Origin: Phoronis australis
Lineage: Eukaryota; Phoronida; Phoronidae
Assembly: GCA_002633005.1 (NCBI GenBank)
Contig: NMRA01000010.1
Coordinates: 207,846 to 271,845, forward strand
Direction: 5' to 3'
Length of the DNA stretch: 64,000 nucleotides
Shown here piece after piece: positions 13,501-24,959 of the stretch. A program made the translations under genes and the position numbers. Numbering within the stretch: the first letter of the stretch is position 1; each line of letters starts with the position of its first letter. The notes beneath the pieces are model-generated. The model did not search any database and was not told the origin of the DNA. It saw nothing but the letters and a program-made list of their open reading frames with translations.

Positions 13501-16500
13501 CTTCATTCAAATGCTTCAGTCAAAAAGACACTCGACCGAATCCCGTGCGCGAATATCGTACCGGCGTTCTTTCACAGCCGGGACTCACAACGTAGAGACG
13601 GTGCCATGAGCTCAGCATCGTTGCAGTTATACAGTATGGCGGACATCGCGAAATCGATCCATTTAACGGTGAATAACGTACACGCAGTTTAGGCTTTGGA
13701 ACGTAGATTCAGTGTTTTCATGCTGTGACTATGACAACATGAATTCGTCAATCATCTGAGATTAATAGTACTAGCACAGCGAAGATGGCAAAGATAGTGT
13801 CACAACCCCCTTGGTCATTGCAAAAATAGCTTTACGAGTGATTAGAGATATTATCGCAGCCAACTAGGCCAAAGCGGAGCAATGTTTCATGTTCATTTGT
13901 AAAAAGCTCTTAAAAGTCTAATTCCATGGAATAAGAACTTTTGTTTAGTATTTTGGTTTCTGATATCAAACACGTTATAACAAAAGTACCCCTTCCCACA
14001 AGAGTGGAGTCTGGGGTGGTTTACAAGCTTCCTGTGGCTTGGGGCCTAAGGCTGTAATTTGTTCATAGGATATCGCAAATACTGACGGCAACATTCGGAT
14101 AGCCAAATTTAGTGCTCTACTTCTCAACACGTAGCCTCGTGTCTATTATGAATTGCCAAAAGATTATTTAATGAGCACATTTCTGCAAATTGAAATTTGG
14201 ATATTCAACGCGCACTTTATCTGAGTCAACATTAGTTATTCAACGCGCTGAATTGGTTCTAAACCAAAACCTTTCTACGCTTATTCAACGAGTATTTTTT
14301 AATCAGTTCATATACACTTTATTCACACAGTCGCCTCTTTTTAGGTTTAAAAGCAATGCATTTGAAAGCTCTGCACTGTGATTAAGCGCTGAATGCATTG
14401 TCTTTATACCTAAGGAGGCTCACTTTTGAAATGGCGACTGCGTGAATAAGATGTGTAGCCCAAAAATGTCCATGCTCTCAAATCTCAAAATGGCAGACGA
14501 CTGCATGCAAGGAGAATTTCGAAGATTGTTGCACATTTCTGTCAATTGCGCATGTAAATGATGACGCAATACTTTATTCAACGCACACTTATTTAATTCA
14601 GAGAAAAATTATGATCACTTAAGAACCAGTTCAGAACGTTGAATAACTAATTCAGCGCGTTGATTTGTCAACACTACGCTTTAAATAAGAGCACTTCAAC
14701 GCGCAGAAAGGTATTCGTTTAGAATCCTTTGGCGCTTCGTATAGTTATAGACATTGGCATAGCCAGAAATTTTCAACAGGTGGGGCAAACGGGCAATTGC
14801 TGGTGATGGGGGCCAGCTGAGTGGCAATTACGTGGAGGCAAACCTAAAATTGAAATGAGTTTGTAATGAACAGAGGGGTCATGACCCGTCCTGGTCCCCG
14901 TGGCTACGCCAGTTACAGAATTTCGAGAAAGGTCACGTGTGGCTTCCTCGTGCAATATTCCATCTGGTAATTTCAGATGAATGCAGTGAGAACATAACGC
15001 AAGATTTTGCTGACGGAAATCTCCGCTGTGATTGCCCTCTATCGTGCTCGTAAGTATTGTGTTGTTTTTTGTCTTTGAAAAAATACACACTCTGATTACT
15101 TTAAAATTCCTTGCTGAGTTTAAAAACAGTTCAGGATGGTCTTCGCCAAAAGCTACAAAATTTACTATCCGAAAAAAGCGTTGTCCATTGAAAATCTCCA
15201 AAAAATCATAGACCAAAAACTAAGGAAGATTTCTTTTAGCATAGTTGTCTAAGTGGCCGAAATACTAAGCAATAACAAACCAAAAAAGAAAAGCACTAAA
15301 TCAACAGGCTCCATAACATGACTTTAGAAAACCATCGTAATAAATGGTTAATGGGAAATCGAAATTCGCTTGTGAGGCAACAATGGCATGCTCGCTGATT
15401 CCTTGCGTGCTTAGCGTAGCCAGCACGTGCTCGCGCGGATACCGCCCCACCTAGTGACACGCAGGGAACCAGCGAGCAATGGCATGTAGACATGAGCGCC
15501 CCATGCTAAGGAGTGGCTTTCTCTTCAGATAACCCAGAGGATCAAGGGCGCTAACTAATGAATGTCGAGTTTCTCGTTCCATACACGGTATGTAGCGGTA
15601 AATAGTCCGGCGACAATGAAAAATGTCTGAAACAGGTATTTTGCAAAAATTCAGAGCATGCATTGTTTGATGGGCAAATTCCATCTCTTTCAGAGAGTCT
15701 GCATATGCTTTAACCATTTCTTCGTCACAATGGCCATCAGATAATTACAAGGTATGTTTATTCTATCTTTTAAACTGGTTGTCTAGGCTATTTCCCTTGT
15801 TTAGTAACACAGTAAGGTGGAAAAACGAACTTTCTTATTAGCACGATATGTGCACGTGGGTCTCTTCTATAAATAGATTACAAATAGCTAGGTAGTCAAC
15901 CTCGAACAACAGAAAATCACTCTTCTAGTAATCATTTGAAGAACTAGTTAGTTGTCTTAAGATTTCATGACAATTGTCGTCACGATGTTACTAAAGTAAA
16001 AAACGCCAGAAAGAAAAAAAAAACGTCAAAAAGTAACGAAAGAGAGAAAAAATCATATACATTAAGACACAATACAACGAGGACCCAACGTCAAACTTCG
16101 TAAAATATTGAGCGGCTGGAAAAATGATGCTAAACTGTCCAAACTCGCTATACATTTGTTCTATCATTTAGTTATTCATTTCACGAATGTAGACCGCCCT
16201 GTTCACTAAGCTGACGTCACTCAACAACAGTAACATTGACGCGATACTTACAAATGCCGCCGACAAGGACATATACCGACGGAACTTCTTGAAAGTAGCC
16301 GTTTACTTCGAAGATCTCAATTATGAAGAGATTGAACAGAAAGCGGCATATACGGTAATTGATTTTCTTCAGATTGCAGTATGTCAATAGGTTATACGTG
16401 AGACATTCATTATTATTATTAAAGTTGTGGTAACTAATGAAGCGTTTTTGCACGTTCTAAGCTGAACAAAATGTAGGGCTTGAGCCATCCAGAAATTTAA

Positions 16501-17566
16501 TAAAACATTGATTAATAAGACCTGTCTGCTGAACTGAATGTTTACCTATAGTACCAGTACCTCGGGGACCTCTCGTATCCTTTTTGATGGTTTCATGTAA
16601 AACGTTTGTGGCAGGAGCGTGGGAACTTGTTTGTCTATTGTTGCCGTCTATTTATACTCTCGTTCAATGCTTGGGACAATTTGTTTTTGGAACCACCTAG
16701 CTTGTTTTGGTAAAAGTCATTTTTAAGGTTTGAATGAAAGTATTCTCCTGTAGTCCTCTCAAACCAGTTCTTTTCTCTGCTCCAGGTCTCAAAGTTTTCA
16801 TTGCCAAACTCGTACCTCCAACCTCAGCTTCAAAATCCAACACTGCTACCATAAATAAACCCACTTGATAATTGATTGTCTGAGCAGTTGAAAAGCGTGT
16901 TTAACTGGTTAAGTAGTCGGACGACTTTGCTTTCATGCCTAGGCCCCTAAGTGTGGAGTGCGGGGCAGAGGTTGCCCAGCGAGGGAAGAAAGACCCAGCG
17001 AAACATGCTGAAGAGAGAAAAATAAAGCGAACATTTATCAATTATCGGTGGACGGCTGTTTAACGTGCGTCACCTACAGTAGTGATTGTCTAGCTTAGCC
17101 GTAAGTAACCGGCATTATTGACAGACTAGTTTTATTTTATACCACGGTCTTTTTCCCCAAGCCCAACAATTCGCTTAGTGTACACACAAGACACAAATAT
17201 GGTACATGTAGTTGCCAGTGTGGATTTAGAGGGGGTCCAAGGAGGCCATGGCCCCCCTAAAACGCTCCAAGATTCATTTGGCAGTTTAGGGGCTCGAATG
17301 TCTGCCTTGCCCCCACCCCCCAACTAAAAATCCTGAATGTGCCCCTGGTTGCCCGCGAACATGTGAAACACATCCTGTATTTTCAGGGATCGTCGTTAAT
17401 ATCCGACCTTGGCGGATCAATAGGCTTATGGATCGGCTGGAGCGTCATCACCATAGTGGAGTTGTTCGAGTTCTTGTCCGACGTGCTGATACTAGGTTGC
17501 AGCCGAAAATCAAGCAAAAGAGCCGTAGGCCATTCCAGTGACACTCCCGTGAAGAGCATAAAGTAA
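1747..17566 (+). CDS. DEG/ENaC/ASIC-family sodium channel subunit, 10 exons, N terminus missing
   Basis: Exons by eye: 1747-2013, 5552-5696, 6765-6877, 7533-7693, 8766-8876, 11985-12111, 14977-15049, 15694-15751, 16193-16354, 17387-17566 (stop TAA). All phases join, giving about 465 residues. Exon 1 carries TM1 and the post-TM1 YPAVTICNLNQ motif of the family. Exons 2-9 form the cysteine-rich extracellular domain: YGNCFTFN, the KLTMVGMRQ stretch, the ACKKTC/CKCF cysteines, CDCPLSC, the WP motif (SQWPSDNY) and NFLKVAVYFEDLNYE. Exon 10 carries TM2, with LGGSIGLWIGWS matching the pore region and a G-W-S filter tripeptide. A small residue (Ser) sits at the degenerin position. Members form trimeric amiloride-sensitive Na+ channels in the plasma membrane. 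The gating stimulus (acid, peptide or mechanical) cannot be read from sequence. The first exon (start Met, His-Gly motif) was not found. Exon 5 ends in CAG|GCAAGT, a GC donor. Confidence 0.93.
2268..2910. mobile_element. Possible hAT-like non-autonomous element with 15-bp terminal inverted repeats
   Basis: The left end CAGTGGCGGATCTAG (2268-2282) is the inverse of the right end CTAAATCCGCCACTG (2896-2910) with one mismatch. The CAGTGGCGG terminus resembles hAT-superfamily ends. The interior has long G or C runs and no transposase. I could not find a matching 8-bp target duplication (TGCTCGTA before, GGCGCTGA after), so the two ends may belong to separate fragments. The right 110 bp is homologous in inverted orientation to 17216-17345. 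It lies in the first intron of the DEG/ENaC gene. Confidence 0.5.
5697..6764 (+). other. DEG/ENaC intron 2, no internal gene
   Basis: The donor is AG|GTAGAT and the acceptor CTTTAG. The interior is AT-rich with no coding signal I can support. Confidence 0.5.
9805..10005 (+). repeat. Dispersed repeat of about 200 bp, copy 1
   Basis: It shares several blocks in order with 42070-42270, such as TTTTCTTCAGCA(G/T)CACGGCTAA and the GTTAGCG...GAGTTG(C/T)CTCAT end region. No coding potential or terminal repeat was recognised. Both copies are intronic and in the same orientation. Confidence 0.7.
10491..10562 (+). repeat. (TG)n dinucleotide microsatellite
   Basis: About 35 TG units with one TT interruption near 10544. 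The Cys-Val and Thr-His reading frames across it are artefacts of the repeat. Confidence 0.97.
12112..14976 (+). other. DEG/ENaC intron 6
   Basis: Donor G|GTGAGT, acceptor TAATTTCAG. It contains a foldback repeat region (14173-14720). No gene was recognised in the rest. Confidence 0.5.
14173..14720. repeat. Foldback region with TTCAACGCGC repeats and an internal hairpin
   Basis: The core motif TTCAACG occurs in both orientations about seven times (near 14203, 14239, 14284, 14580, 14635, 14650, 14697). An inner imperfect hairpin pairs 14317-14362 with 14392-14450, including ATTCAC(A)CAGTCGCC against GGCGACTGCGTGAAT and AATGCATT on both sides of the loop. The outer arms near 14230-14275 and 14620-14670 also pair. 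This resembles a foldback or MITE-like element. No target duplication was defined. Confidence 0.65.
17216..17345 (+). repeat. Short G/C-run repeat related to 2800-2910
   Basis: It starts CCAGTGTGGATTTAGAG and continues through GGCCATGG, GGCAGTTTAGGGG and CGAATGTCTG. The reverse complement of 2800-2911 has the same blocks in order. The copy ends about 40 bp before the acceptor of the last DEG/ENaC exon. Confidence 0.65.
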
Positions 17567-18792
17567 CGGCGAGCGCCCCCATGTTGGCCTCAATCCATAA
17601 AACGCGTTCTTGGCGATTGCAACGTTAATAACGCCAACGTTCGCAATAGAAAAATGGCCGAAAAGATTAGTATCAACCTCAATCCCTATAACGTAAGAAT
17701 TTCAGTATTTCAAAACATCTGTCAAAATGAGGAATAACCATGGATAGCGCGAAGGACCTCATGGTTTCCGAACAAAATGGCAATCTATAGATCTGCGTTA
17801 GCACGTAAAGCCCTAATTATGGATAGCTCTGTCGCTAAGGGTATAAAATCGTGCGGGCAGAATTTGACCGATTCCAGTCAGACATCAAGCAAAATGTACG
17901 CTACTATACTGGAAAGTGGTAGAGGAAGACCGGGGTGTCGTCGTCCAACCTTTGTATAACAACGGCTGTGGTCAAAATTTTAAGCAATTTCACGTTATGT
18001 TTCCTTTCAGTGCACTACAGAGCGTACCTTGTTACAGTACCATGTAACAGTGTTTGCGTCTTAGACTTCAGTTTCCACCACAACATTTTCTAAGACTATG
18101 CTACTCCGTTTGTTTTTACGTCAACTGTATTCTACTGTACCATTTTCCCTTTTTGGTGACAAACTCATTTATCAACTTTTAAATTCAAATAGTTCATAGA
18201 GAGACTGAAGACGCAAAAATATTAAAATACAAAGTGCTGATATTTCATATAACGTAAGACGACAGTAAAGAACCCAAATGTTAGTAAACTATCAAGTTGT
18301 TATTTGATGCTCATGGCGACGAACGCCATTTTAGGCATTACTGAAATATTTGTAAGTAAAGTATACCTCAACATCTGTTGCAGGTATCGCACTAGCGACA
18401 ATGAAACTAAATGGGAATATTTTGATAAGAATAACCTACACGTATACTACGGTTTTGTATTTAGGTAAACCACGTGGCCCCACTCCGGCCCTTATTTTGT
18501 TGAGGCTTGCAACTGCCAAAATTATTCAAATTATAGAAAGCGGAAAAAAGTGGGTGTCCACTAGCCAGATTTTTACAAATACAAAGTGTCTGAAGGGTAC
18601 CTGAATTTTCTGCTAAATTTCAAACTTCCCGCTTGATAGCGGTAAAGGCTTAAAAAAAGCCACGACTGAGCTAAAGGTGGGTTAAAGAAGAAGACAACAA
18701 TTGGCAAACTTTTAAATCAGAACAGACTCAAAAATCAAGAAAATGTCATTCCTAGCCTTCACGTGCAGCAAACAACTTAAAATGTCCAGCCA
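17567..18792. other. Intergenic region between DEG/ENaC and zinc-finger gene 1
   Basis: These are the converging 3' flanks of a plus-strand and a minus-strand gene. No further exon and no strong poly(A) signal were recognised. Confidence 0.4.
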
Positions 18793-20673
18793 TCACGGGG
18801 TCGCGTCAGCATTTACTTTCCGGTAACCAACTTTTAAGGTTGCACCATGCTTTTTTCTCATGTGTCGGCCATAACTGGAACCTTCCACAAAAGACTTCCC
18901 GCACATATTGCAAACACGTGGACGAATGCCGGTATGCAGTCTTTCATGGTAGATTAGAACCATTCTCTTTGAAAATCCTCGACCACAGTAAGAACAAACG
19001 AACGGCTTCTCGCCCGTGTGTGTGCGTCTATGTATAGTCAAAGAATCTAATCTTAACAATGTTTTACCGCATATATCGCACAAGTATCGCTTAACTCCAG
19101 TATGCCTCAGGTGACAATGTTTTGCAAGCGCTGGTGCGGAAACAAATTTCTCTCCGCAGTGGCATTTGTGCATAACTGGTGACACAATTGGTTTCACGTG
19201 CCTGTACCACACGTGATTTGCCAGTTCCTTGCAGCAAGCGTAACGGACTTCATTCTTACACCAGTCACAGTTGAAAGGGCGGGTTTCCGAGTGTGTATTA
19301 ATCATGTGGTTTTCAAAATGCTCCATGTTTGCAAACACGTCTTTACAAATTTCACACACGAATCTTCTGAAGCTACAGCGGTACTTGACATGGAAGTTGT
19401 ATCTCTCCTCTTCATTAAATCCACATCCGCACAAGCGACATTTAAATGCCCATAACTTACTGGGACGTCTTCTCGTTTTGTTCCAGTGACGTTTGGTTAC
19501 GTGAGTTTCGTTGCAGGAAGAGGTTGATTCATCGTCCGAGCTCATATACTGAGTATCATCCGGGTTCTTCATACACTGAGGATGTATTTTGTAATGCAAA
19601 TTCAACACCTTTCTTTCTACGAAAACGAGATTACATAATTTACATCTATAAAGTTTGACATGGCAATCTTTGTGTTGCCGAAGTTTTTCCTCGTCGTCAA
19701 ATCCTTTGCCACATGTCATACAGACCCGGTGTTGAGGCTTTTTGGAATGGACCCCCATATGCTCATTCAAAGAACTATCATCGTAATAGCATTTTCCACA
19801 AAAATCGCAAATGAGTTCATCATGATGTTTCACAAAATGTTTCTTCATTTCCGATTCCAAATTAAAGCGCTCTTCGCATGCTACACAGCCGAAGGGGGGC
19901 ACTTGGGTGACAAGTTCAGCGCCCTCTGATGACGCTCTCACGCTCCCAAGGTCATTAGCTTGATTTTCTGTCACAGAATTTTGATGATTATGACTGGTAA
20001 TTTGTTGGCATTTACGACTGAACGACTGTACGTCAGTATTGCATTCTACCGCGCATTGAGTGTTTTCAACACTTTCAGCAAAATGCGCTACACTCTGACA
20101 GGTAGCGGTGTAATTAATTGGTTCCTGTTTAAGAGCTCCAAAATGACGCGGCTGTGCAAGCTGAGCTCTTTGAACGTCGCCCCAATCTGACTGTGCAGCA
20201 TTGTTCCACCAGGCATTACCGACACTATCTGTTGAAGCTGAGTGATTGAAAAATGACTGAAAGGTGGCGTGGTGAGCATTAGGTCGCTGTTCGGTAACTG
20301 CGCTAATGTCGCGATATTCAGACGAGTCATTCACGGGCGGCTGCGCAGGGTGAGGTCTTTGAATGCTGCACCAATGGGGTTGTGCAAAACAGGTCCACCG
20401 TGCACCCCCAATATTTCCGCTTGAATTTGTCTGTATGATTGAGCTGGATAGATAAGACGGATATCGGAAACCGTGACGGCTCGCACCCTGTGTCAACCCG
20501 TAAGACGGGAAACAAGGCGTATGCGAAGCATGTGCATCGTATTGGTTACAAAGGAAGTCAGGGTTAATCTGATGGCGGTTAGTCGTTAAATGTCCGTTTC
20601 TAAAGAAAGGCGTTGGTGTTCCAAAGTGCCGTGAAGGCGCTCCATAATAACTTGAGGTTGGCCAATGCTCCAT
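18793..20673 (-). CDS. C2H2 zinc-finger protein 1 (11 fingers), 626 aa
   Basis: The coding region lies in one exon. I chose the ATG at 20673, not the upstream in-frame one at 20727. A splice acceptor (TTTCAG) lies just 5' of it, and the paralogue at 28.4-30.5 kb starts at the same place with a matching acceptor and CTGTCAG-ATGGAG context. Residues 1-260 are low in structure with about two imperfect copies of a 55-60-residue repeat (WW/NN, QRAQLAQP, KQEP motifs). Residues about 262-610 hold eleven C2H2-like fingers. Finger 5 looks like C2HC and finger 8 has a CxC pair. Only fingers 9-10 are joined by a classical TGEKP linker. An acidic Ser/Asp/Glu segment separates fingers 4 and 5. A nuclear DNA-binding regulator is likely. 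No orthologue is recognised and the target is unknown. Confidence 0.9.
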   Translation of the reverse strand: MEHWPTSSYYGAPSRHFGTPTPFFRNGHLTTNRHQINPDFLCNQYDAHASHTPCFPSYGLTQGASRHGFRYPSYLSSSIIQTNSSGNIGGARWTCFAQPHWCSIQRPHPAQPPVNDSSEYRDISAVTEQRPNAHHATFQSFFNHSASTDSVGNAWWNNAAQSDWGDVQRAQLAQPRHFGALKQEPINYTATCQSVAHFAESVENTQCAVECNTDVQSFSRKCQQITSHNHQNSVTENQANDLGSVRASSEGAELVTQVPPFGCVACEERFNLESEMKKHFVKHHDELICDFCGKCYYDDSSLNEHMGVHSKKPQHRVCMTCGKGFDDEEKLRQHKDCHVKLYRCKLCNLVFVERKVLNLHYKIHPQCMKNPDDTQYMSSDDESTSSCNETHVTKRHWNKTRRRPSKLWAFKCRLCGCGFNEEERYNFHVKYRCSFRRFVCEICKDVFANMEHFENHMINTHSETRPFNCDWCKNEVRYACCKELANHVWYRHVKPIVSPVMHKCHCGEKFVSAPALAKHCHLRHTGVKRYLCDICGKTLLRLDSLTIHRRTHTGEKPFVCSYCGRGFSKRMVLIYHERLHTGIRPRVCNMCGKSFVEGSSYGRHMRKKHGATLKVGYRKVNADATP

Positions 20674-20764
20674 CTGACAGTTGGTATCTGAAACGAAAGT
20701 TAAAGAGGTGAGACAGAAAAAAAGCATTTTGTACTGAACTAATTAAAACAAGAATCACAAACGT

Positions 20765-20930
20765 AGTGAATGGCTGCAATAGCTGATTTTCGAATAACCG
20801 TGCCATAATGAAATTCACTTTCCGCCAAACGGCGATCAGGTCGTCAACGCCACCTCCAGCATATCCCATGTACTGAATTCGGACGGGAGGTTTCAACCTA
20901 TCAGTATAAAAAGCGTTTTTATCTTTTTCA
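20765..20930 (-). promoter_or_regulatory. Conserved 5' block upstream of zinc-finger gene 1 (likely 5' UTR exon or promoter)
   Basis: It lies just upstream of the acceptor of the coding exon on the minus strand. Its blocks (AATAGCTGA.TTTCGAA, AAATTCACT, CGGCGATCAG, CCCATG, TTTCAACCTA) recur in the same order and orientation at 24960-25130. Repetition of a stretch placed where a first exon or promoter should be suggests function or recent duplication. Confidence 0.5.
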
Positions 20931-21489
20931 GCTATCACAATACCAGCAAGTTGCCACTGCTGTATACTATTAGCTTATGAAAAAGGGAAACCTCTTGAAA
21001 TATCCACGGAATTATGCTCCCTAAATTCCCCCATTGCAAAGAAGTCTGCGGCTACGAAGTCATTCGGGCAGTGACTGAAAAAGCAGGAGAATTTCGATCG
21101 CAGCCGGTGTCTAAAAGCTTACATAAGTTATTTAACTTAGTTAAGCCAATCGAACAATACGAATGACTAACAGAGGCATTAATTTCTTTGGGGATCATTC
21201 TAAGAAAACTGACTTAGCAAAGACGAATCTTAAATTTCAGCCAATTTTAAGATAAAACTTTAAAGTTTGTCTCGAGTCCATTTCAAGAGGATCTTAAGTT
21301 GTTTTACTTACGTTTTGTCTTAATTTTGACTAATTTACCCAATGTGGAAGTTTCAAAGTTTAGAAGTTGAGACAAATCTTAGACTTAAGTAAAATCGTTT
21401 CTTGGAACGAGCCCCAGTATTGAAACTAATGAACCGTGTATGTATACACATACAAATACACACACGCACACGCACACGCACACACACAT

Positions 21490-21528
<39 letters not shown>

Positions 21529-22150
21529 GACTGGCCTCATTTGATTCCTTTGTCAAAAAGGTGTGATTTATGGACTTATGCAACAGACAGATGGATATTG
21601 CAAGGCTCCGTAAGTTGACTTGTCACGGCGTGTCATTTTATTCGCCGCGCATGGTCTCGAGCAGCAAAGATCGGCCAGTTCTATGAAAGACCACAAATCG
21701 CTTTTCATCTCAGTAAAGATCAAGCTGAGACCAATTCTATAGCGGTAAGTAGTCAAAATAAAAGCAAGAATCTTCGCGTCGTAATATTGCTGATTTAACC
21801 AAGGAGTCCGATTTCAATGTCGAATGGCTGGAAGCCATTGTAGGGAATCGGAATTTCTAATAAAATCACAAAAATACATCGGATTTTGTTGTTCTATGCT
21901 TGTAGTTCTGAAATCTACATGTCTTACCAACAACAATCCCCTTTCGCCACTCATATCGACTGCGTCCTTTTAAAGTGTACACAACATGACTCTAGTACAT
22001 CAAAATAAATTTTATTATTATATCTTACCAGATTTCAGTGCCTTTAGTGCACAGCTCATAAAGAAACACGCAAAAATTGAAAAAATAACAATTCTGTACA
22101 ACGACATGGGTTGAACCCAAGTCGTTCGCCATACTGTTCGGATCAGAGAC
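20931..22150. other. Intergenic, with AC/AT microsatellite
   Basis: No gene was recognised. It contains a compound (AC)n/(AT)n microsatellite at about 21455-21530. Confidence 0.5.
21455..21530 (+). repeat. Compound (AC)n(AT)n microsatellite
   Basis: ACAC/GCAC units run into a perfect CACA run and then TATATA. Confidence 0.95.
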
Positions 22151-22194
22151 AAAGTGTATAGAGTGAACAGAAAGCAAAGTGCATTTAGCGTCGA

Positions 22195-22505
22195 GAAGGT
22201 TCGTAGAGGGATCAAAAGATGTGTTTCCGGAGGCTGCAGCAACAGCAGCCAGGCGGAAAACGTCTCGGTGTTCCGAAGGACACCAAAGTTGCGCAGAAGT
22301 GGCATGACTTCGTGCGCCGAACGAGAGTGTGGGACGTCATCGTGGACCAAGCGATTCGGTCCGGGGCCACTCTGTGTTCTGCCCACTTTGAGGACTCGTG
22401 TTTCGACTCCAGTCACAGGAGACGTTACGATGAAGGCCTGGTTCAATAAAGGACAATATTTATCATTCAGAAACATCAGCTCTTAATTCAGGATCGTCTG
22501 TTGGA
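22195..22505 (+). pseudogene. Broken THAP-domain gene
   Basis: Three reading frames in succession carry pieces of a THAP zinc finger. Frame one has KRCVSGGCSNSS...VSVF up to about 22272. After a shift come PKDTKVAQKWHDF and LCSAHFEDSCF, the C-x2-H half, up to about 22430. A third frame then has RPGSIKDN to a stop near 22502. In the family these parts form one roughly 90-residue C2CH DNA-binding domain with a conserved Pro near the end. At least two frame changes are needed, so this is a decayed copy or a poorly assembled gene. No transposase part was seen nearby. Confidence 0.7.
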
Positions 22506-22731
22506 TGACTGCGTTGACTCGCCGAGCCCGAGGCCGCTTCTCTCGCGGGAGGATCCAGTTCGTAAGGCTCAAAGTAGAAAAGTACGCTGCCGGAAGCCCA
22601 TTAATCTTGTTCTCGCTTTCGTGCAACCCCATTTCCTCATCCTGGCCACCATTCCCGTACGTTTCTTCATAGTATTCGTTCAATTCTTGCTCATAATCGT
22701 CGTCGCTTTCAAATTCCCTGCTCTCCGCCAT
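22483..22731 (-). CDS. Small acidic ORF, 82 aa, hypothetical
   Basis: It opens with ATGGCGG in a reasonable start context and encodes an Asp/Glu/Tyr-rich N-terminal half (YEQELNEYYEETYG) followed by a basic tail (PREKRPRARR). It overlaps the end of the THAP remnant on the other strand. I do not recognise it. It could be a first exon of a minus-strand gene or chance. Confidence 0.25.
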   Translation of the reverse strand: MAESREFESDDDYEQELNEYYEETYGNGGQDEEMGLHESENKINGLPAAYFSTLSLTNWILPREKRPRARRVNAVIQQTILN

Positions 22732-22739
22732 AGTTCAAT

Positions 22740-24955
22740 GCTAGTCACCGATCTCTTGTGTTCAACCCATGACTTCACATGGCGGGAAATGTGAAAATTG
22801 GCAAAATTGAAAGAAAAATCAAAATTTCGAGCTAATTACACAAAATAAACATGGGTTTAGCTAAATTTTACGTCATACATTTAGTTTGCGGCCAGCGGTA
22901 ATTCAAAATGTGCAAAAATCCATGATGTGTACTGTTTAAATTAGATGTACACAAAATAAGAGCACTTAGACATCCCCACAAAACAGCATTATACCATCCC
23001 AACTTCCAACGAGAAAGAGCAATTCTCGAAACGTTGGATTGTTATTACAATTTTATGTCAACGCATAAAAACCACACGAAGTTCTATCAGTTAAACAGAA
23101 CACCGTCCTAGGCCTGAAGTATGGGTAAGAGGAAAGTGCTCAGAATAAACGAAAACATCCCAGTTATAGTATAAGTAAAAAGGCCTTGAAAAGAATGTAG
23201 TGCAAACAGCGTAAATGTACAAATGATGCATAAAATTAACTTTATTGCACATCGCAGAAAATAACGTACCCGTATCTAGGCAAACATATTTTACGTTAAA
23301 ACTGCTTACTTTTGAGCGGACCAGACCTTTGACCCTGTCTTCAAGCACGTGATGTAGAGAACGGCTTTTACACGCATTTACTACGATAGTCTGGCAAAGG
23401 ATTCAGTTGCATGCTTGTACTGCTCAAGCAACACAGATACGGTTCAAAGGTTATTGATGTCGGTACAAACGTAATCAGCAGAATGGCAAAGCTTAATATG
23501 AAGTCACGCACCGAGAGCACCAAGTGTTGCGACATCAAGCGATTTGGCGGGGCAAGAATGAGCAAACCGATATCAGTGTTAGCAGCATCACTGGTACGTT
23601 GAAATGTTGTGGCTTGACAGCAAGCCATAAATTATCCATCGATTCAGTGAATGGTTTCTGCTTATGAAACAATCTACAGAAATATCTCCGAGTGATGGGG
23701 AAAGTGGTCTTGCTTCCACGAGAAGGGAATACGAATCAGCAAGAGGGGGACAGCGTGCGGGGGAAAAGAATTTTGTGCCTTGTTTTAAACGATTTCAGTT
23801 ACAGTCGGAGAGAATTCATTTGCTGAACACTAAGCAATCATTCCGGCACTTGAATGACCTCGTTTACATGATGTCAAGGGACGTTTTGGAATAAGGATAA
23901 AATGAACCGAGTTGATAAAATGAATTTGGATAGAACAATTCAAGACTTATCAGGAATACATCTTGTCAGTCCCAGATATTTTAACTCGTGTCACAGTACA
24001 CGTAGTTCACAAATTACACCCCACTCACCCAGATGACCTGCAGACAGCGCCCTACTATACCCTTTCTGTTTGCAGTGCAATAAACCTTATCTGATGGACA
24101 TAATTACAGGCACACCGTTTTCTAACAAAGATTTACACGCCCAGTTTACTCGGGCGTGTCTTTACGAGTTGGTGGGACTCAGTGCTTGGCTGGGGCATAC
24201 CTTGCTCTCGCCAGGTTTCTTGTGATGTCTTAAGAGACCGCAGCTCGCCTAGATTGATGTAGCAAGGTCTGCAAAACGCTTTTCTCATAGCACGTGGGAA
24301 GATAAAAAATATGATAACTAGTGATAATAAAATAATATTGTAGTGAAGATGATAAAAAATAGAGCTTCATTTTTTCGTCAGGAAATGCTGAATTTCGAAA
24401 GGATGTGAGTCATAGGGTAAATACAGGTGCGAGCCAAATGCGATGAAAATCCGATCACAACCAAAGGAGCTAGAGCGACGGCAAACTTAATGTACGCAAA
24501 CAAAAATCGACAAATGGTTTATTTTTGTCAGAGAATAATAATTTTCAAAGGGTCCGGGATATCGGTAATATAGAATTTAACCAAACTTGACTCATCAAAA
24601 TTACATAAGTTGGAGTAAGAACGCCGGACTCCCGATAATGCAGCCCATTCAAGGAAAGACAAACAAAAGGAAAAGGAAAAATTCGTAAAACAGTAGTGAA
24701 GATAAAATGGCCAAATTTCAAAATACCAAAATCGCTGTCTCAGTTTTCTGAAATTATCGTTTCAATTTGAAAAAACACGATCACAAGCTAGAGCGACTCT
24801 GAGGACGACGCCGTTTGCCCAAAACAACGTGACCAAATATTTTTTATACAAATGTTCCAGATGAAATCCCAAAATGCTATTTCCATTCGTGCAACAACCC
24901 CTTCAAAAGAGTTTTAAGCACAGCATCGTACTCATGTCGCACTGGCGAATCTGGG
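22740..24955. other. No gene recognised
   Basis: AT-rich sequence with short ORFs only. None shows a family motif or a consistent pair of splice sites. Confidence 0.4.
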
Positions 24956-24959
24956 ATAT

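Noticed and set aside
22018-22476. 152-codon minus-strand ORF
   Set aside because: It lies antisense to the THAP remnant and has no recognisable domain of its own.
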